Shown: positions 6,769-13,927 of the stretch, piece after piece
How positions within the stretch are numbered: position 1 is the stretch's first letter
How the letters are laid out: each line of letters begins with the position of its first letter
NCBI GenBank assembly: GCA_041494285.1
Contig: JBGQAL010000028.1
Location: 1 to 21,900, forward strand
DNA: 21,900 bases
From: Fen-7 sp041494285
GTDB lineage: Archaea; Halobacteriota; Methanosarcinia; Methanotrichales; Methanotrichaceae
Reading direction: 5' to 3'
Made by a program: the position numbers and the translations under genes
The notes under the pieces: model-generated
Database searches by the model: none
Told to the model about the DNA's origin: nothing
Seen by the model: only the letters and a program-made list of their open reading frames with translations

Positions 6769-8307
6769 TCAAATACTCAAATTTTCCCTGTAAGGCATCC
6801 TGATGGCAACATCAGTGCCTTTATCAACGCCGCTATTTATGCTAAGATTTCCGCCCTGGGCCTCCAACAGGCGCTTGCCCACCACTAAGCCAAAGCCCAT
6901 ACCTTTGGCCTTTGTCGTGAAAAGGGGTTCGAAGAGCCTGGGCATGATTTCGGGAGATATGCCCACACCTGTGTCCTTGATATTCAGGATTACTTCACCT
7001 TCTGTCCTGGTCGAAGCTATGGTCAGCTTACCTCCCTGGGGCATAGCCTGGATAGCGTTACTGATAAGGTTAGTTAGAACCCGGGTCATCATAGTAAGAT
7101 CAATCTTCCAGGTCAGTCCATCTTCAATCTCCATCTGCACCTCGATATTATCTGGAATTTTTTGGCTTGAGAGGATTTTCTTCACAAAGGGCAGAAGGCC
7201 GACATCCATAGTCTCTAGACTCAGGGGCCGGGCATAGTCTTGTAGGTCGGAGACTATCTTGTTCATGTAATCCGACTGCTCCTCGATGGTTATGAGATCC
7301 TTGATGAGGTCCTGCTTCTTTGAGTTTGTTTTCTCCGGCTGGAAGAGACTATCCACTTTCAATCTAGCCAGGTAAGTGGTAGTCACTATGACCTGCAAGG
7401 GGTCGCGCAGATCATGGCCAATCATCACTGCCGTCTCGCCTATGGCCGCCAGGCGCTCCGCATCCCTTAGCTGCCCGGTTCTCTTCTCCACCACATCTTC
7501 CAGATGCTCGGAGTAGCGCTTGAGTTGTTCCTCGGCAAGCTTGCGCTCGGTGACATCACGTGCCGCCGCAAATACACCGATTACCTGCCCCACGTCATCC
7601 CGATAAACGGCAGCGTTATAGAGTACTGATTTCACATGCCCATCCCGGTGCTGGAGATCAAGGGCATAATCGAACACTTTGCCATTGCGGAAGACTTCCT
7701 CGTACCCTGCTCGCGCTTTTTCTGGATCAGTGAAATAGTCAGAAAAATCAGTGCCGATGAGTTGATCCCGCATGTAGCCGGTCTCTGCCTCAGTCGCAGC
7801 ATTCACGTCGGTAATTTTGCCGTCCGGGCCAATGGTCACCAGAGGGTCGAGGCTGACTTCAATCAGACTGCGGTTGTAGGCATTCGCCCGCAGCAGCGCT
7901 TCTTCAACGCGCTTGCGTTCGGTGATATCCCTGACCATAGCTAAGGCGCAGGGTTCATTTCTTATTTCGACTATCTCTGCCGAGTATTGACAGATAATCA
8001 GTTTTCCATCCTTGGTGATGAAATGGATCTCCTCCTCCCGCAAACTTCCTTCCGAGAGAAGCATCTGCACAACATGCTCTCGTTCTTTCAGATCAACCCA
8101 TAAACCCAATTCAAATGTGGTATGACCGACGGCTTCTTCCCGACTGTGTCCGGTCATCCTTACAAAAGCCTCGTTAACTTCAATCAGAAGTCCATCACTT
8201 ATCCTCGTGATGGAAATGGATAACGGGCTGAGCCGGAAGTACTTGAAGAATATATCCTCGAACACTCGCAGCTCATTTATCACTTCATTAATGGCTCTCT
8301 CCTCCAT
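6769..8307 (-). CDS. Soluble PAS-PAS sensor histidine kinase
   Basis: This 512-residue kinase has two PAS domains (about 15-130 and 143-255), each ending in a DITERK/DVTERK exit motif. A short coiled linker (255-285) leads to a HisKA-like domain with phosphoacceptor H298 in GHDLRDPL. The HATPase domain has the N box NLISNAIQAM (413-422), G1 box DTGVGI (445-450), F box LFEPLFTTK and G2 box KGMGFGL (467-473). All catalytic boxes are present, so it should be active. There is no transmembrane segment, so it senses a cytoplasmic signal; no heme or flavin ligand can be assigned by eye. It precedes the PadR-like gene and converges with the receiver gene at 5819, its likely phosphotransfer partner. 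Confidence 0.93.
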   Translation of the reverse strand: MEERAINEVINELRVFEDIFFKYFRLSPLSISITRISDGLLIEVNEAFVRMTGHSREEAVGHTTFELGLWVDLKEREHVVQMLLSEGSLREEEIHFITKDGKLIICQYSAEIVEIRNEPCALAMVRDITERKRVEEALLRANAYNRSLIEVSLDPLVTIGPDGKITDVNAATEAETGYMRDQLIGTDFSDYFTDPEKARAGYEEVFRNGKVFDYALDLQHRDGHVKSVLYNAAVYRDDVGQVIGVFAAARDVTERKLAEEQLKRYSEHLEDVVEKRTGQLRDAERLAAIGETAVMIGHDLRDPLQVIVTTTYLARLKVDSLFQPEKTNSKKQDLIKDLITIEEQSDYMNKIVSDLQDYARPLSLETMDVGLLPFVKKILSSQKIPDNIEVQMEIEDGLTWKIDLTMMTRVLTNLISNAIQAMPQGGKLTIASTRTEGEVILNIKDTGVGISPEIMPRLFEPLFTTKAKGMGFGLVVGKRLLEAQGGNLSINSGVDKGTDVAIRMPYRENLSI

Positions 8308-8502
8308 ATTCTGCCAACTTCAGCGCCGATTGTGCACTCGAAGATCTCCTACCAGAGCAGACTGCTGACAGGGTAAAACATACCATGAACTTCTTTCCCC
8401 AGCCCAGATTCTGTCTGATACTCCGCCGTGAGTCTCTATAATATTGCTACTTCTATTTCAGGCATTTCAAGCTTTACCTCTGGAAAACATCATTGGGAAT
8501 TC

Positions 8503-8926
8503 TTAGACGAATTTACCAGCAAGCAGGAGCATTTTGAAAAAGCTAAGACTAGCCTTGATACCCAGCTCTATGGCCTTGACGAAGGCTTCATTATCGCTAT
8601 TAGGATGTAGATAGTGAAGAGCAAAGGCTTTGTCGTTCTAAACCGATGCGAATTTCAAATCTAACTCGATACCCTTTTCAGAGTATCGAAGAGCATTGTC
8701 GAACTTACTCAGACCGTTGAGAGCAGTTGCTTTGTTATTCCATGCGTCTGTATCTTGCAGATTGACTAGCAGCATCGTCCAAAGCGTTGATTGTTTCGTC
8801 ATACTTATCTAGAAGTCCAAGAGCAACACTTTTGTTTAGCCTATCATTGGCGGCCTGCTGCGCAAATACTGCACAACGAAAATTAACTATAACAACAAAG
8901 CACAATATTCCGGCTTTTATCTTTAA
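8503..8926 (-). pseudogene. Broken TPR-repeat protein with signal-peptide-like start
   Basis: On the minus strand a hydrophobic leader (KAGILCFVVIVNF, ending AVFAQQA like a signal peptidase site) runs into TPR units. One reads NKSVALGLLDKYDETINALDDA. After a frameshift near 8757 the next reads AWNNKATALNGLSKFDNALRYSEKGIELD, and after an in-frame TAG (8638-8640) NDKAFALHYL and AFVKAIELG. These are the NKGxAL...YDEAI...AIELDP pattern of methanogen TPR proteins. The expected start codon position reads TTA. With no start, a frameshift and a stop, the gene is dead. Confidence 0.7.
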
Positions 8927-9098
8927 TTCCGCTTTCCAACTCCATAATTCATTAGCTATATCTTTTCGCCGGAGTCATCACTTGGTTCGGCTCGCGGTTG
9001 GAGCTCATATGCTATGCATTTCTCAAGTAACCAGAATGGCCTTATCTTATTGGCTGAACAGGCAAGCGTAGCATACGTACGCCCAGCTCAGAGATTTT

Positions 9099-9119
9099 TT
9101 GTTTCATCATATGAAACAA
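9099..9119. promoter_or_regulatory. 21-nt palindrome, operator candidate
   Basis: TTGTTTCAT-CAT-ATGAAACAA is a perfect inverted repeat with 9-nt arms. It is centred about 35 nt upstream of a TATA-like ATTATAGTATAC (9141-9152) that precedes the membrane gene at 9196. Its position suits a dimeric regulator, perhaps the HTH-CBS protein encoded just downstream. Confidence 0.4.
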
Positions 9120-9140
9120 CTGGCGAAACATCCCCAACTT

Positions 9141-9188
9141 ATTATAGTATACTAAACGATTTGTAAGAGAATTGCCTGTCAATTGGAG
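9141..9188 (+). promoter_or_regulatory. Promoter and SD for the first membrane/HTH-CBS locus
   Basis: ATTATAGTATAC (9141-9152) is the best TATA candidate and predicts a start near 9170. TTGGAGGA, with GGAGG at 9184-9188, is a strong SD 7 nt before ATG 9196 and decides that start over upstream frames. Confidence 0.45.
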
Positions 9189-9195
9189 GAAATTT

Positions 9196-9696
9196 ATGCT
9201 ATTCCAGTCTTTATCCGAACTGTGTTCGGTTCCATTGGTGGTTATAGCGCTAGCTATGCCTTTGGGACGGGCGTTCGTTCTCCGCAGGGAATTATGGTTC
9301 GACCGCAAAATGGCCTTTGCATTAAATGAAATCCCTCTTAATGTAGTACTCACCACAATCATAGTCGTGCTAGGGCTATTAGCTGTTCTTATTACACCGA
9401 TACTTCCCTTATTTGCGCTTGGTGTGATAGCGTTCTTCCTTCCACTTGATTGCAGGGCAACGACAAGAAAATTTATTATTTTGGGAAGTCTCTCGATTGC
9501 CTTGGGATCATTGACCAGTGTTGATTTGTCTTTCTCCCCAATAACATCCATGAGACTTGAAGGATCGCCTTTTGCTGCGACCTTCTTAGCGATGCTAGAC
9601 CTACACACTATAATTGGCATGGCGGCTATTGGAATACTTAGCCTATTCATCCTAAGAAAAGATTGTAGGAGTTTGGGCTTTAGCTCGCAAAGTTAG
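9196..9696 (+). CDS. Small membrane protein, paralog of the fused protein's N-terminal domain
   Basis: The 166-residue protein has about four hydrophobic segments: near its start (VPLVVIALAMPL), then PLNVVLTTIIVVLGLLAVLI, LPLFALGVIAFFLPL and a C-terminal one ending GILSLFIL. A conserved basic loop, RREL-WFDRKMAFAL, lies between the first two. I recognise no family. It aligns nearly end to end with residues 1-148 of the fused protein at 10722, including the TPILPLFALG and MRLxGSPF motifs. The stop at 9694-9696 is 29 nt before the HTH-CBS gene, so the two gene products very likely act together at the membrane. ATG 9196 is fixed by its SD; an upstream TTG at 9172 has none. Confidence 0.8.
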   Translation: MLFQSLSELCSVPLVVIALAMPLGRAFVLRRELWFDRKMAFALNEIPLNVVLTTIIVVLGLLAVLITPILPLFALGVIAFFLPLDCRATTRKFIILGSLSIALGSLTSVDLSFSPITSMRLEGSPFAATFLAMLDLHTIIGMAAIGILSLFILRKDCRSLGFSSQS

Positions 9697-9725
9697 CCAC
9701 ATCTTGTTCACAATTCAAGCTACAC

Positions 9726-10604
9726 ATGGGGATTAATATGGATTTAGCATTAGTTCAAAGAGACATCTTGGCCGCTTTAATCAACCTTCACCATCAAAAT
9801 AGGCAGGCTATCAAGAGCGAGGAGATCGCAGAGTTAATGGACCGCAATCCGGGAACTATAAGGAACCAAATGCAATCTCTGAGGGCCTTAAACCTGGTAG
9901 GAGCTGTCCAAGGTCGCCATGGTGGCTATAGGGCCACAGGAGAAGCATACGAGGCATTGAACCTGGATAACTGCGGAGACGAAGTAGCAGTGCCTGTTAT
10001 TAGGAATGGGGTATTAGTTAAGGGCGCGACGGCGAGCGAAATAATCTTTAATAATATCATGCACTCCAATCATTGTGGAGCGGTTATTCGCATAATCGGC
10101 AACATCAGGGACTTTGACATTGGGGACGAAGCAGAGGTTGGGCCCACTCCTGCCAACAACCTATGTATCCGTGGTAATGTGCTAGGACGGGATTTTACCA
10201 TGAGCAGGCTTATCCTGGAAGTCACGGGTATGATCTCGGTTCCTAATATTTCAGTTAAGAAGATTGCCCGGCGTGCAATTAGCATCAGTCCCAAAACCTC
10301 TCTCCAAGAGGCCGCGAAGATACTTGTTAACAACGGAGTTCAAGAGGCTCTGGTAGAAGACAAATATCCTGGTTTGATAAGCATGGCTGATATAACCCGG
10401 GCTGTGGCCGAAGGCAGAACTGGATTGGAGGTATGTGAAATCATGGCGCGCGGCTTCCCGACAATCGACTCGGAGGAACTTATTTACGAGGCGATAAAGA
10501 TGTTGGGGAAGATGGGTGCGAGCCAGCTCGTAGTCTTGGAGAAGGGCATGCTCTGGGGAATCGTCACATCCGGAGATCTAATAAAACCCCTCGTGGCTAG
10601 CTGA
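9726..10604 (+). CDS. Winged-helix transcriptional regulator with tandem CBS domains
   Basis: The 292-residue protein belongs to the archaeal HTH-plus-CBS regulator type (COG2524-like). A winged helix spans about 8-80 (EEIAELMDRNPGTIRNQMQSL with the wing GRHGGYRAT). A beta-rich middle domain (about 85-175, AVPVIRNGVLVKGATASEI) follows. Two CBS motifs occupy about 178-228 and 238-290, each with a Leu-rich helix and ending in GLISMADI or WGIVTSGDL. CBS pairs usually bind adenine nucleotides or SAM, so it probably senses energy or metabolite state. ATG 9726 and ATG 9738 are both possible; 9738 has GGGGA 5 nt upstream. It follows the membrane gene by 29 nt and is paralogous to residues about 149-441 of the protein at 10722. 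Confidence 0.86.
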   Translation: MGINMDLALVQRDILAALINLHHQNRQAIKSEEIAELMDRNPGTIRNQMQSLRALNLVGAVQGRHGGYRATGEAYEALNLDNCGDEVAVPVIRNGVLVKGATASEIIFNNIMHSNHCGAVIRIIGNIRDFDIGDEAEVGPTPANNLCIRGNVLGRDFTMSRLILEVTGMISVPNISVKKIARRAISISPKTSLQEAAKILVNNGVQEALVEDKYPGLISMADITRAVAEGRTGLEVCEIMARGFPTIDSEELIYEAIKMLGKMGASQLVVLEKGMLWGIVTSGDLIKPLVAS

Positions 10605-10646
10605 CCTCGATGTTATCGTATTCTCCTAGTCCGTAATACTGGATTT

Positions 10647-10714
10647 TAGGTTAAATATCAGGAAGTTAAATGCCTCAGAAAAACGGTGTTCTGAAGTTGC
10701 TCACCAAAGGGAGG
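10647..10714 (+). promoter_or_regulatory. Promoter region and SD of the second copy
   Basis: The TATA-like GGTTAAATATC (10649-10659) predicts a start near 10680, inside a TCAGAA/TTCTGA inverted repeat (10675-10694). SD GGGAGGT (about 10709-10715) precedes ATG 10722. The palindrome found upstream of the first copy is absent here. Confidence 0.4.
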
Positions 10715-10721
10715 TAAATTC

Positions 10722-12047
10722 ATGCTGATGCAGTCTATATCCAAACTATCTTCTGTTGCATCCGTTATGATGGCACCGGCTGCGCCTTTGGCACGAGCGT
10801 TTATTCTCCGCAGGTTATGGCTCGACCGCAAAATAGCATTTGCATTAAAGGAAAATCCTCTTAATGTGGTACTCATCATAATCATAGTCGTGCTGGGGCT
10901 GTTAGCTGTTCGTATCACACCGATACTTCCCCTATTTGCGCTTGGTATGGTAGCGTTCTTCCTTCCACTCGATCGTAGGGCAAAGACAAAATTCGAAATG
11001 ATGGGAGGGCTCTCTGCAGCCATGGGTGCTTTTACCATTGTCGATTTGCCTCTATCCCAAATAGCATCCATGAGACTTGATGGATCGCCATTTACCACGG
11101 CCTCCTTGGCGACGCTAGACCTAAACACGATATTTGTCATAGCAGCTATTGGAATACTTAGTCTGGGGCTCAAAATTGAATTAACGCCTGTTCAGAGGAA
11201 CGTCTTATCCGTTTTAATCAACCTCCACGGTCAAGAGAGGCAGGCTGTCAAGGGCGAGGAGATCGCAGAGTTGATGGACCGCAACCCCGGAACAATAAGA
11301 AACCAGATGCAACCTCTCAAGGCCCTAAACCTTGTAGAGTCTGTCACTGGTCCCAAGGGTGGCTATAAGCCCATGGCAACAGCATATGAGGTGTTGAGAC
11401 TAGACAAAAAGGAAGACGGAGACGAAGTAGCAGTGCCTGTTATTAGGAATGGTGTATTAGTCAAGGGCGCGACGGCGAGCGAAATAATCTTTAATAATAT
11501 CATGCACTCCAATCATTGTGGAGCGGTTATTCGCATAATCGGCAACATCAGGGACTTTGACATTGGGGACGAAGTGGAGGTTGGCCCCACTCCTGCTACC
11601 AAGCTATACATTCGTGGCAAGGTGGTAGGACTGGACAACATCACAAGTGGGCTTGTCCTGAATGTCACGGGGATTCTCTCGATTCCCAGACTACCAGTTA
11701 AGATGGTTGCCCGGCGTGCAGTCCGAATCAGTCCTAAAGCGTCTCTGAGGGAGGCATCGAGGATACTGGTTATCAACGGGGTCCAGGGGGCTCTGGTAGA
11801 TGACAGATCTCCCGGTCTTATCAACCTGGTAGACATTACTAGGGCGATGGCTGAAGGCAAAACTGACTTGGAGGTGCGGGAAGTCATGACCCGCGGCTTC
11901 CTGACAATCAACTCGGAAGAGCAAATCTTCGAGGCGATAAAGATGCTGGGGAAGACTGGTGCGAGCCAGCTCGTTGTCTTGGATAACGGCGCGCTCTGGG
12001 GAATCATCACGCCCAGAAATCTGATGGAAGCCCTCACGCCTGCATGA
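10722..12047 (+). CDS. Membrane-anchored winged-helix/CBS regulator (fusion)
   Basis: The 441-residue protein joins in one chain the two proteins that are separate at 9196-10604. Residues 1-148 are the multi-pass membrane domain (basic loop RRLWLDRKIAFAL, then NVVLIIIIVVLGLLAV and PLFALGMVAFFLPL). About 152-227 is the winged helix (GEEIAELMDRNPGTIRNQMQ). About 232-322 is the middle beta domain, and about 327-378 and 387-438 are CBS motifs. This predicts a DNA-binding protein tethered to the membrane whose activity follows a CBS ligand, a rare layout. SD GGGAGGT supports ATG 10722. It is a tandem duplicate of the upstream pair with offset 1443 nt after the fusion point and 1526 nt before it; the difference is an 83-nt gap exactly at the fusion. 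Confidence 0.86.
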   Translation: MLMQSISKLSSVASVMMAPAAPLARAFILRRLWLDRKIAFALKENPLNVVLIIIIVVLGLLAVRITPILPLFALGMVAFFLPLDRRAKTKFEMMGGLSAAMGAFTIVDLPLSQIASMRLDGSPFTTASLATLDLNTIFVIAAIGILSLGLKIELTPVQRNVLSVLINLHGQERQAVKGEEIAELMDRNPGTIRNQMQPLKALNLVESVTGPKGGYKPMATAYEVLRLDKKEDGDEVAVPVIRNGVLVKGATASEIIFNNIMHSNHCGAVIRIIGNIRDFDIGDEVEVGPTPATKLYIRGKVVGLDNITSGLVLNVTGILSIPRLPVKMVARRAVRISPKASLREASRILVINGVQGALVDDRSPGLINLVDITRAMAEGKTDLEVREVMTRGFLTINSEEQIFEAIKMLGKTGASQLVVLDNGALWGIITPRNLMEALTPA

Positions 12048-12250
12048 TATCGGTGCTCTACAACCAATCGAGAAAGAGGCCAAGGCTAAACATTGGTGGC
12101 CATTCGGGAGATGTTCCAGGGTAAGCCAAAGGTTAATCTAATTTTTATGTGCCTTAGAATCAAGGATCGCAGCCTAGAATGAGCTAGAGAAACAGCCCAG
12201 GGATGTTAGCGAAAACTTTTTCATTATTAATCGTTATTAAGACCATCTTT

Positions 12251-12267
12251 GAGGGGGGGGAGGGGGG
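12251..12267 (+). promoter_or_regulatory. G-tract leader containing an over-strong SD
   Basis: GA, then eight G, A and six G lie 7 nt before ATG 12275. The run includes GGAGGG, so it provides an SD, but it is longer than needed and could form a G-quadruplex or slip. The run length should be treated with care because homopolymers are error-prone in sequencing. Confidence 0.5.
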
Positions 12268-12274
12268 TTAAAGC

Positions 12275-12685
12275 ATGGACATTTCGCGTTTAGTGATGTC
12301 AAGTATTGGAAGAAGATACGGGAAGCGGAAGAGCTTTGAGCCTCCGTCTTTTGGAGATGATAGTGAGATGTCCAAATTCGATAAGCTGATCGCCAGGGCG
12401 GCTAGATCCTGGAACACTGAGTTCCCTGGCAGGAAGGAGCTTCCCCGTAAATACGCGAAGATATGCTGGGAAACCATGGCCCTTGCCAGATCCAAACATA
12501 GAAATCCCGAGGATATACTACCCGAGGTGTGCCGGATCAGAGGGGTAGACGAATCAGAGGTTATCGGGGCCCTGGAGGCGCTGGCTCGTATGATTGAAGG
12601 GACTAATTATGCATTCAAGGAAAACCGTGAGATGGGAATGTCCCTAACCTCAAGGGCAAAGAATCTCTTGGAGAAGTTGCGGTGA
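12275..12685 (+). CDS. Hypothetical helical protein, 136 aa
   Basis: This is a soluble, charged, mostly helical protein with a basic N-terminus (SSIGRRYGKRK). A central segment carries WNTEFPGRKELPRKYAKICWETM, and the C-terminal half is helical (EVIGALEALARMI, AKNLLEKLR). No catalytic motif or known family is apparent to me. Codon use and the SD position suggest a genuine gene; ATG 12275 is 7 nt after the G-rich SD. It has its own leader, with a possible TATA-like CATTATTAATC near 12220-12231, and no close neighbour on either side, so the context gives no functional hint. Confidence 0.65.
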   Translation: MDISRLVMSSIGRRYGKRKSFEPPSFGDDSEMSKFDKLIARAARSWNTEFPGRKELPRKYAKICWETMALARSKHRNPEDILPEVCRIRGVDESEVIGALEALARMIEGTNYAFKENREMGMSLTSRAKNLLEKLR

Positions 12686-13319
12686 TGTTGTAGGTCCCAG
12701 ACAAGAGAACTGTACTTAGATCTGGCAAGCCTAGAATTCCGAGAAATTGCTCAGACTAAAAGAATGATCGCGAAAAGGGGAGGTTGGAAGATGTATGGGT
12801 TACGGGTATGTTCCCTTTAGCTAGTGCATTTACTGCTTATAGAGATCTCAACCTTTCGCGATTACTAATTTGTGATTACTAATTTAAGAAGGCAATCGTC
12901 CTATCTTTCCCCTCCAAAAACACACCCTGTTCAAGATCTGTAAGCATGATTTGATTCATAGCATATTTAAGAGAATGCTACTCTTCAAAAGTGAGATTGT
13001 GCATTTGTGAAAATTCTTCTTTCTTTGTACAAAGCTTTAATAAGTAAAATAGCATTATCAATAGTTAATAAAATTATTACACTAAAGATCATTAATGTAG
13101 CATTATTTCTAACATAAATGTTGGTTATAGTTATTAAGCAATAGTTCCCAATAAAGTCGTAAGTTAAAGTGCGTATTTTCTTTTGGCGTTTACTGATATT
13201 CATTTTCCATAAAAAAAGCAAACCAATTTAAAAAAAATCCCAAATCACACTTAAAACTAAATAATTTTTTTCAAGTATTTATCACATTTATTTGTTGACA
13301 AATTTTACGCACCAGCTCG
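12686..13319. other. Long AT-rich intergenic region with repeats
   Basis: I see no convincing gene in this stretch. A long interrupted inverted repeat pairs ATCGCGAAA (12767-12775) and GGTTG (12782-12786) with CAACC (12849-12853) and TTTCGCGAT (12854-12862). Next to it GATTACTAATTT is repeated in tandem (12860-12871 and 12874-12885). From about 12950 the DNA becomes very AT-rich and leads into the antiporter promoter. Confidence 0.5.
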
Positions 13320-13333
13320 AAAAGTATTTATCT
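13318..13333 (+). promoter_or_regulatory. Main promoter of the Mrp/Mbh-like cluster
   Basis: A BRE-like CGAAAA sits directly before a TATA-like GTATTTATC, about 25-30 nt ahead of ATG 13356. That spacing predicts a transcript starting at or just before the start codon. No SD precedes this ATG, whereas almost every later gene of the cluster has one, which fits a leaderless first cistron. Confidence 0.6.
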
Positions 13334-13355
13334 AACTCTTTACACATTAATATTT

Positions 13356-13625
13356 ATGATACTGCCATTTGTTGCAGTGGGAATAATAATTGCATGCACT
13401 ATATTGGTATGTTCATATAGAGCGATCTTCGGACCAGGGACTTTCAACCGTATCGTCGCCGTGAATATGATAGGGACAAAGGCAATAGTGCTTTTAATTA
13501 TCGTTGGCTATATAGGCGAAAGACCGCAATTTGTGGACGTTGCGCTGATGTATGCAATAATTAGTTTTATTGGCACCTTAATTGTTGCCAAATATGCTGA
13601 GAGGGGAGAAATATGCTCGCGATAG
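13356..13625 (+). CDS. mrpF: Mrp antiporter subunit F
   Basis: The 89-residue protein has three transmembrane segments: PFVAVGIIIACTILVCSY, then MIGTKAIVLLIIVGYI and the C-terminal ALMYAIISFIGTLIVAKY. The conserved MrpF/MnhF features are visible: R-x-x-x-GP-x-x-x-x-R-I in the first loop, VDVALMYA, and a final helix that ends in a basic tail. MrpF is a small membrane subunit of the multisubunit cation/proton antiporter. It is the first gene of the cluster, read from an apparently leaderless mRNA, and overlaps mrpG by 13 nt, so its translation is coupled to the next gene. Confidence 0.88.
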   Translation: MILPFVAVGIIIACTILVCSYRAIFGPGTFNRIVAVNMIGTKAIVLLIIVGYIGERPQFVDVALMYAIISFIGTLIVAKYAERGEICSR

Positions 13626-13927
13626 ATATAATATCAACACTATTTATGGCAGCCGGAGCATTGGTTATGATGCTCGGACCCTTGGGGCTTTTGAAATTCC
13701 CGGATTTCTATACACGAATACATGCCGCCGGGAAGGGCGATACCCTCGGCCAGATTCTCGTAATATTTGGCTGTATGATTTATGAAGGGTTTAGCTTTAT
13801 AACCATAAAGCTTCTCTTTGTGATACTCTTTTATCTATTCGCTGGCCCTTGTAGCACTCATGCGTTAATGAAAGCCGCGTATGTTACCGGCGTGCCGGTG
13901 TGGAAGAAGGGTGACAAGAGGATGTGA
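13613..13927 (+). CDS. mrpG: Mrp antiporter subunit G
   Basis: The 104-residue protein has the MrpG/MnhG signature. A first membrane helix is followed by LGPLGLLKFPDFYTRIHAAGKGDTLG, the conserved G-x-x-x-LPD-x-x-x-R-x-HA-x-x-K-x-x-T-LG motif. Two more helices follow (ILVIFGCMIY and TIKLLFVILFYLFAGP), then the PCSTHALMKAAY stretch typical of the family. SD GAGGGGAG lies about 5 nt before ATG 13613, inside mrpF. The stop overlaps the mrpE start as TGATG. It is an integral membrane subunit of the same complex. Confidence 0.9.
   Translation: MLAIDIISTLFMAAGALVMMLGPLGLLKFPDFYTRIHAAGKGDTLGQILVIFGCMIYEGFSFITIKLLFVILFYLFAGPCSTHALMKAAYVTGVPVWKKGDKRM

Noticed and set aside
8428..9071. Two plus-strand frames (8428-8610 and 8787-9071)
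   Set aside because: The first and much of the second lie antisense to the TPR remnant; neither has an SD or protein-like features.
9042..9650. 202-codon minus-strand frame opposite the membrane gene
   Set aside because: It is a shadow of the plus-strand gene, which has a strong SD and a paralog; the same antisense frame appears opposite the paralog at 10658-11173, as expected from duplication.
9196..12047. Composite transposon or insertion sequence as the cause of the duplication
   Set aside because: No transposase, terminal inverted repeats or target-site duplication could be seen; simple tandem duplication explains the offsets.
12985..13221. 78-codon minus-strand frame with a hydrophobic stretch
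   Set aside because: It lies in very AT-rich DNA upstream of the antiporter promoter, has no SD, and its hydrophobicity is explained by AT-rich codons.
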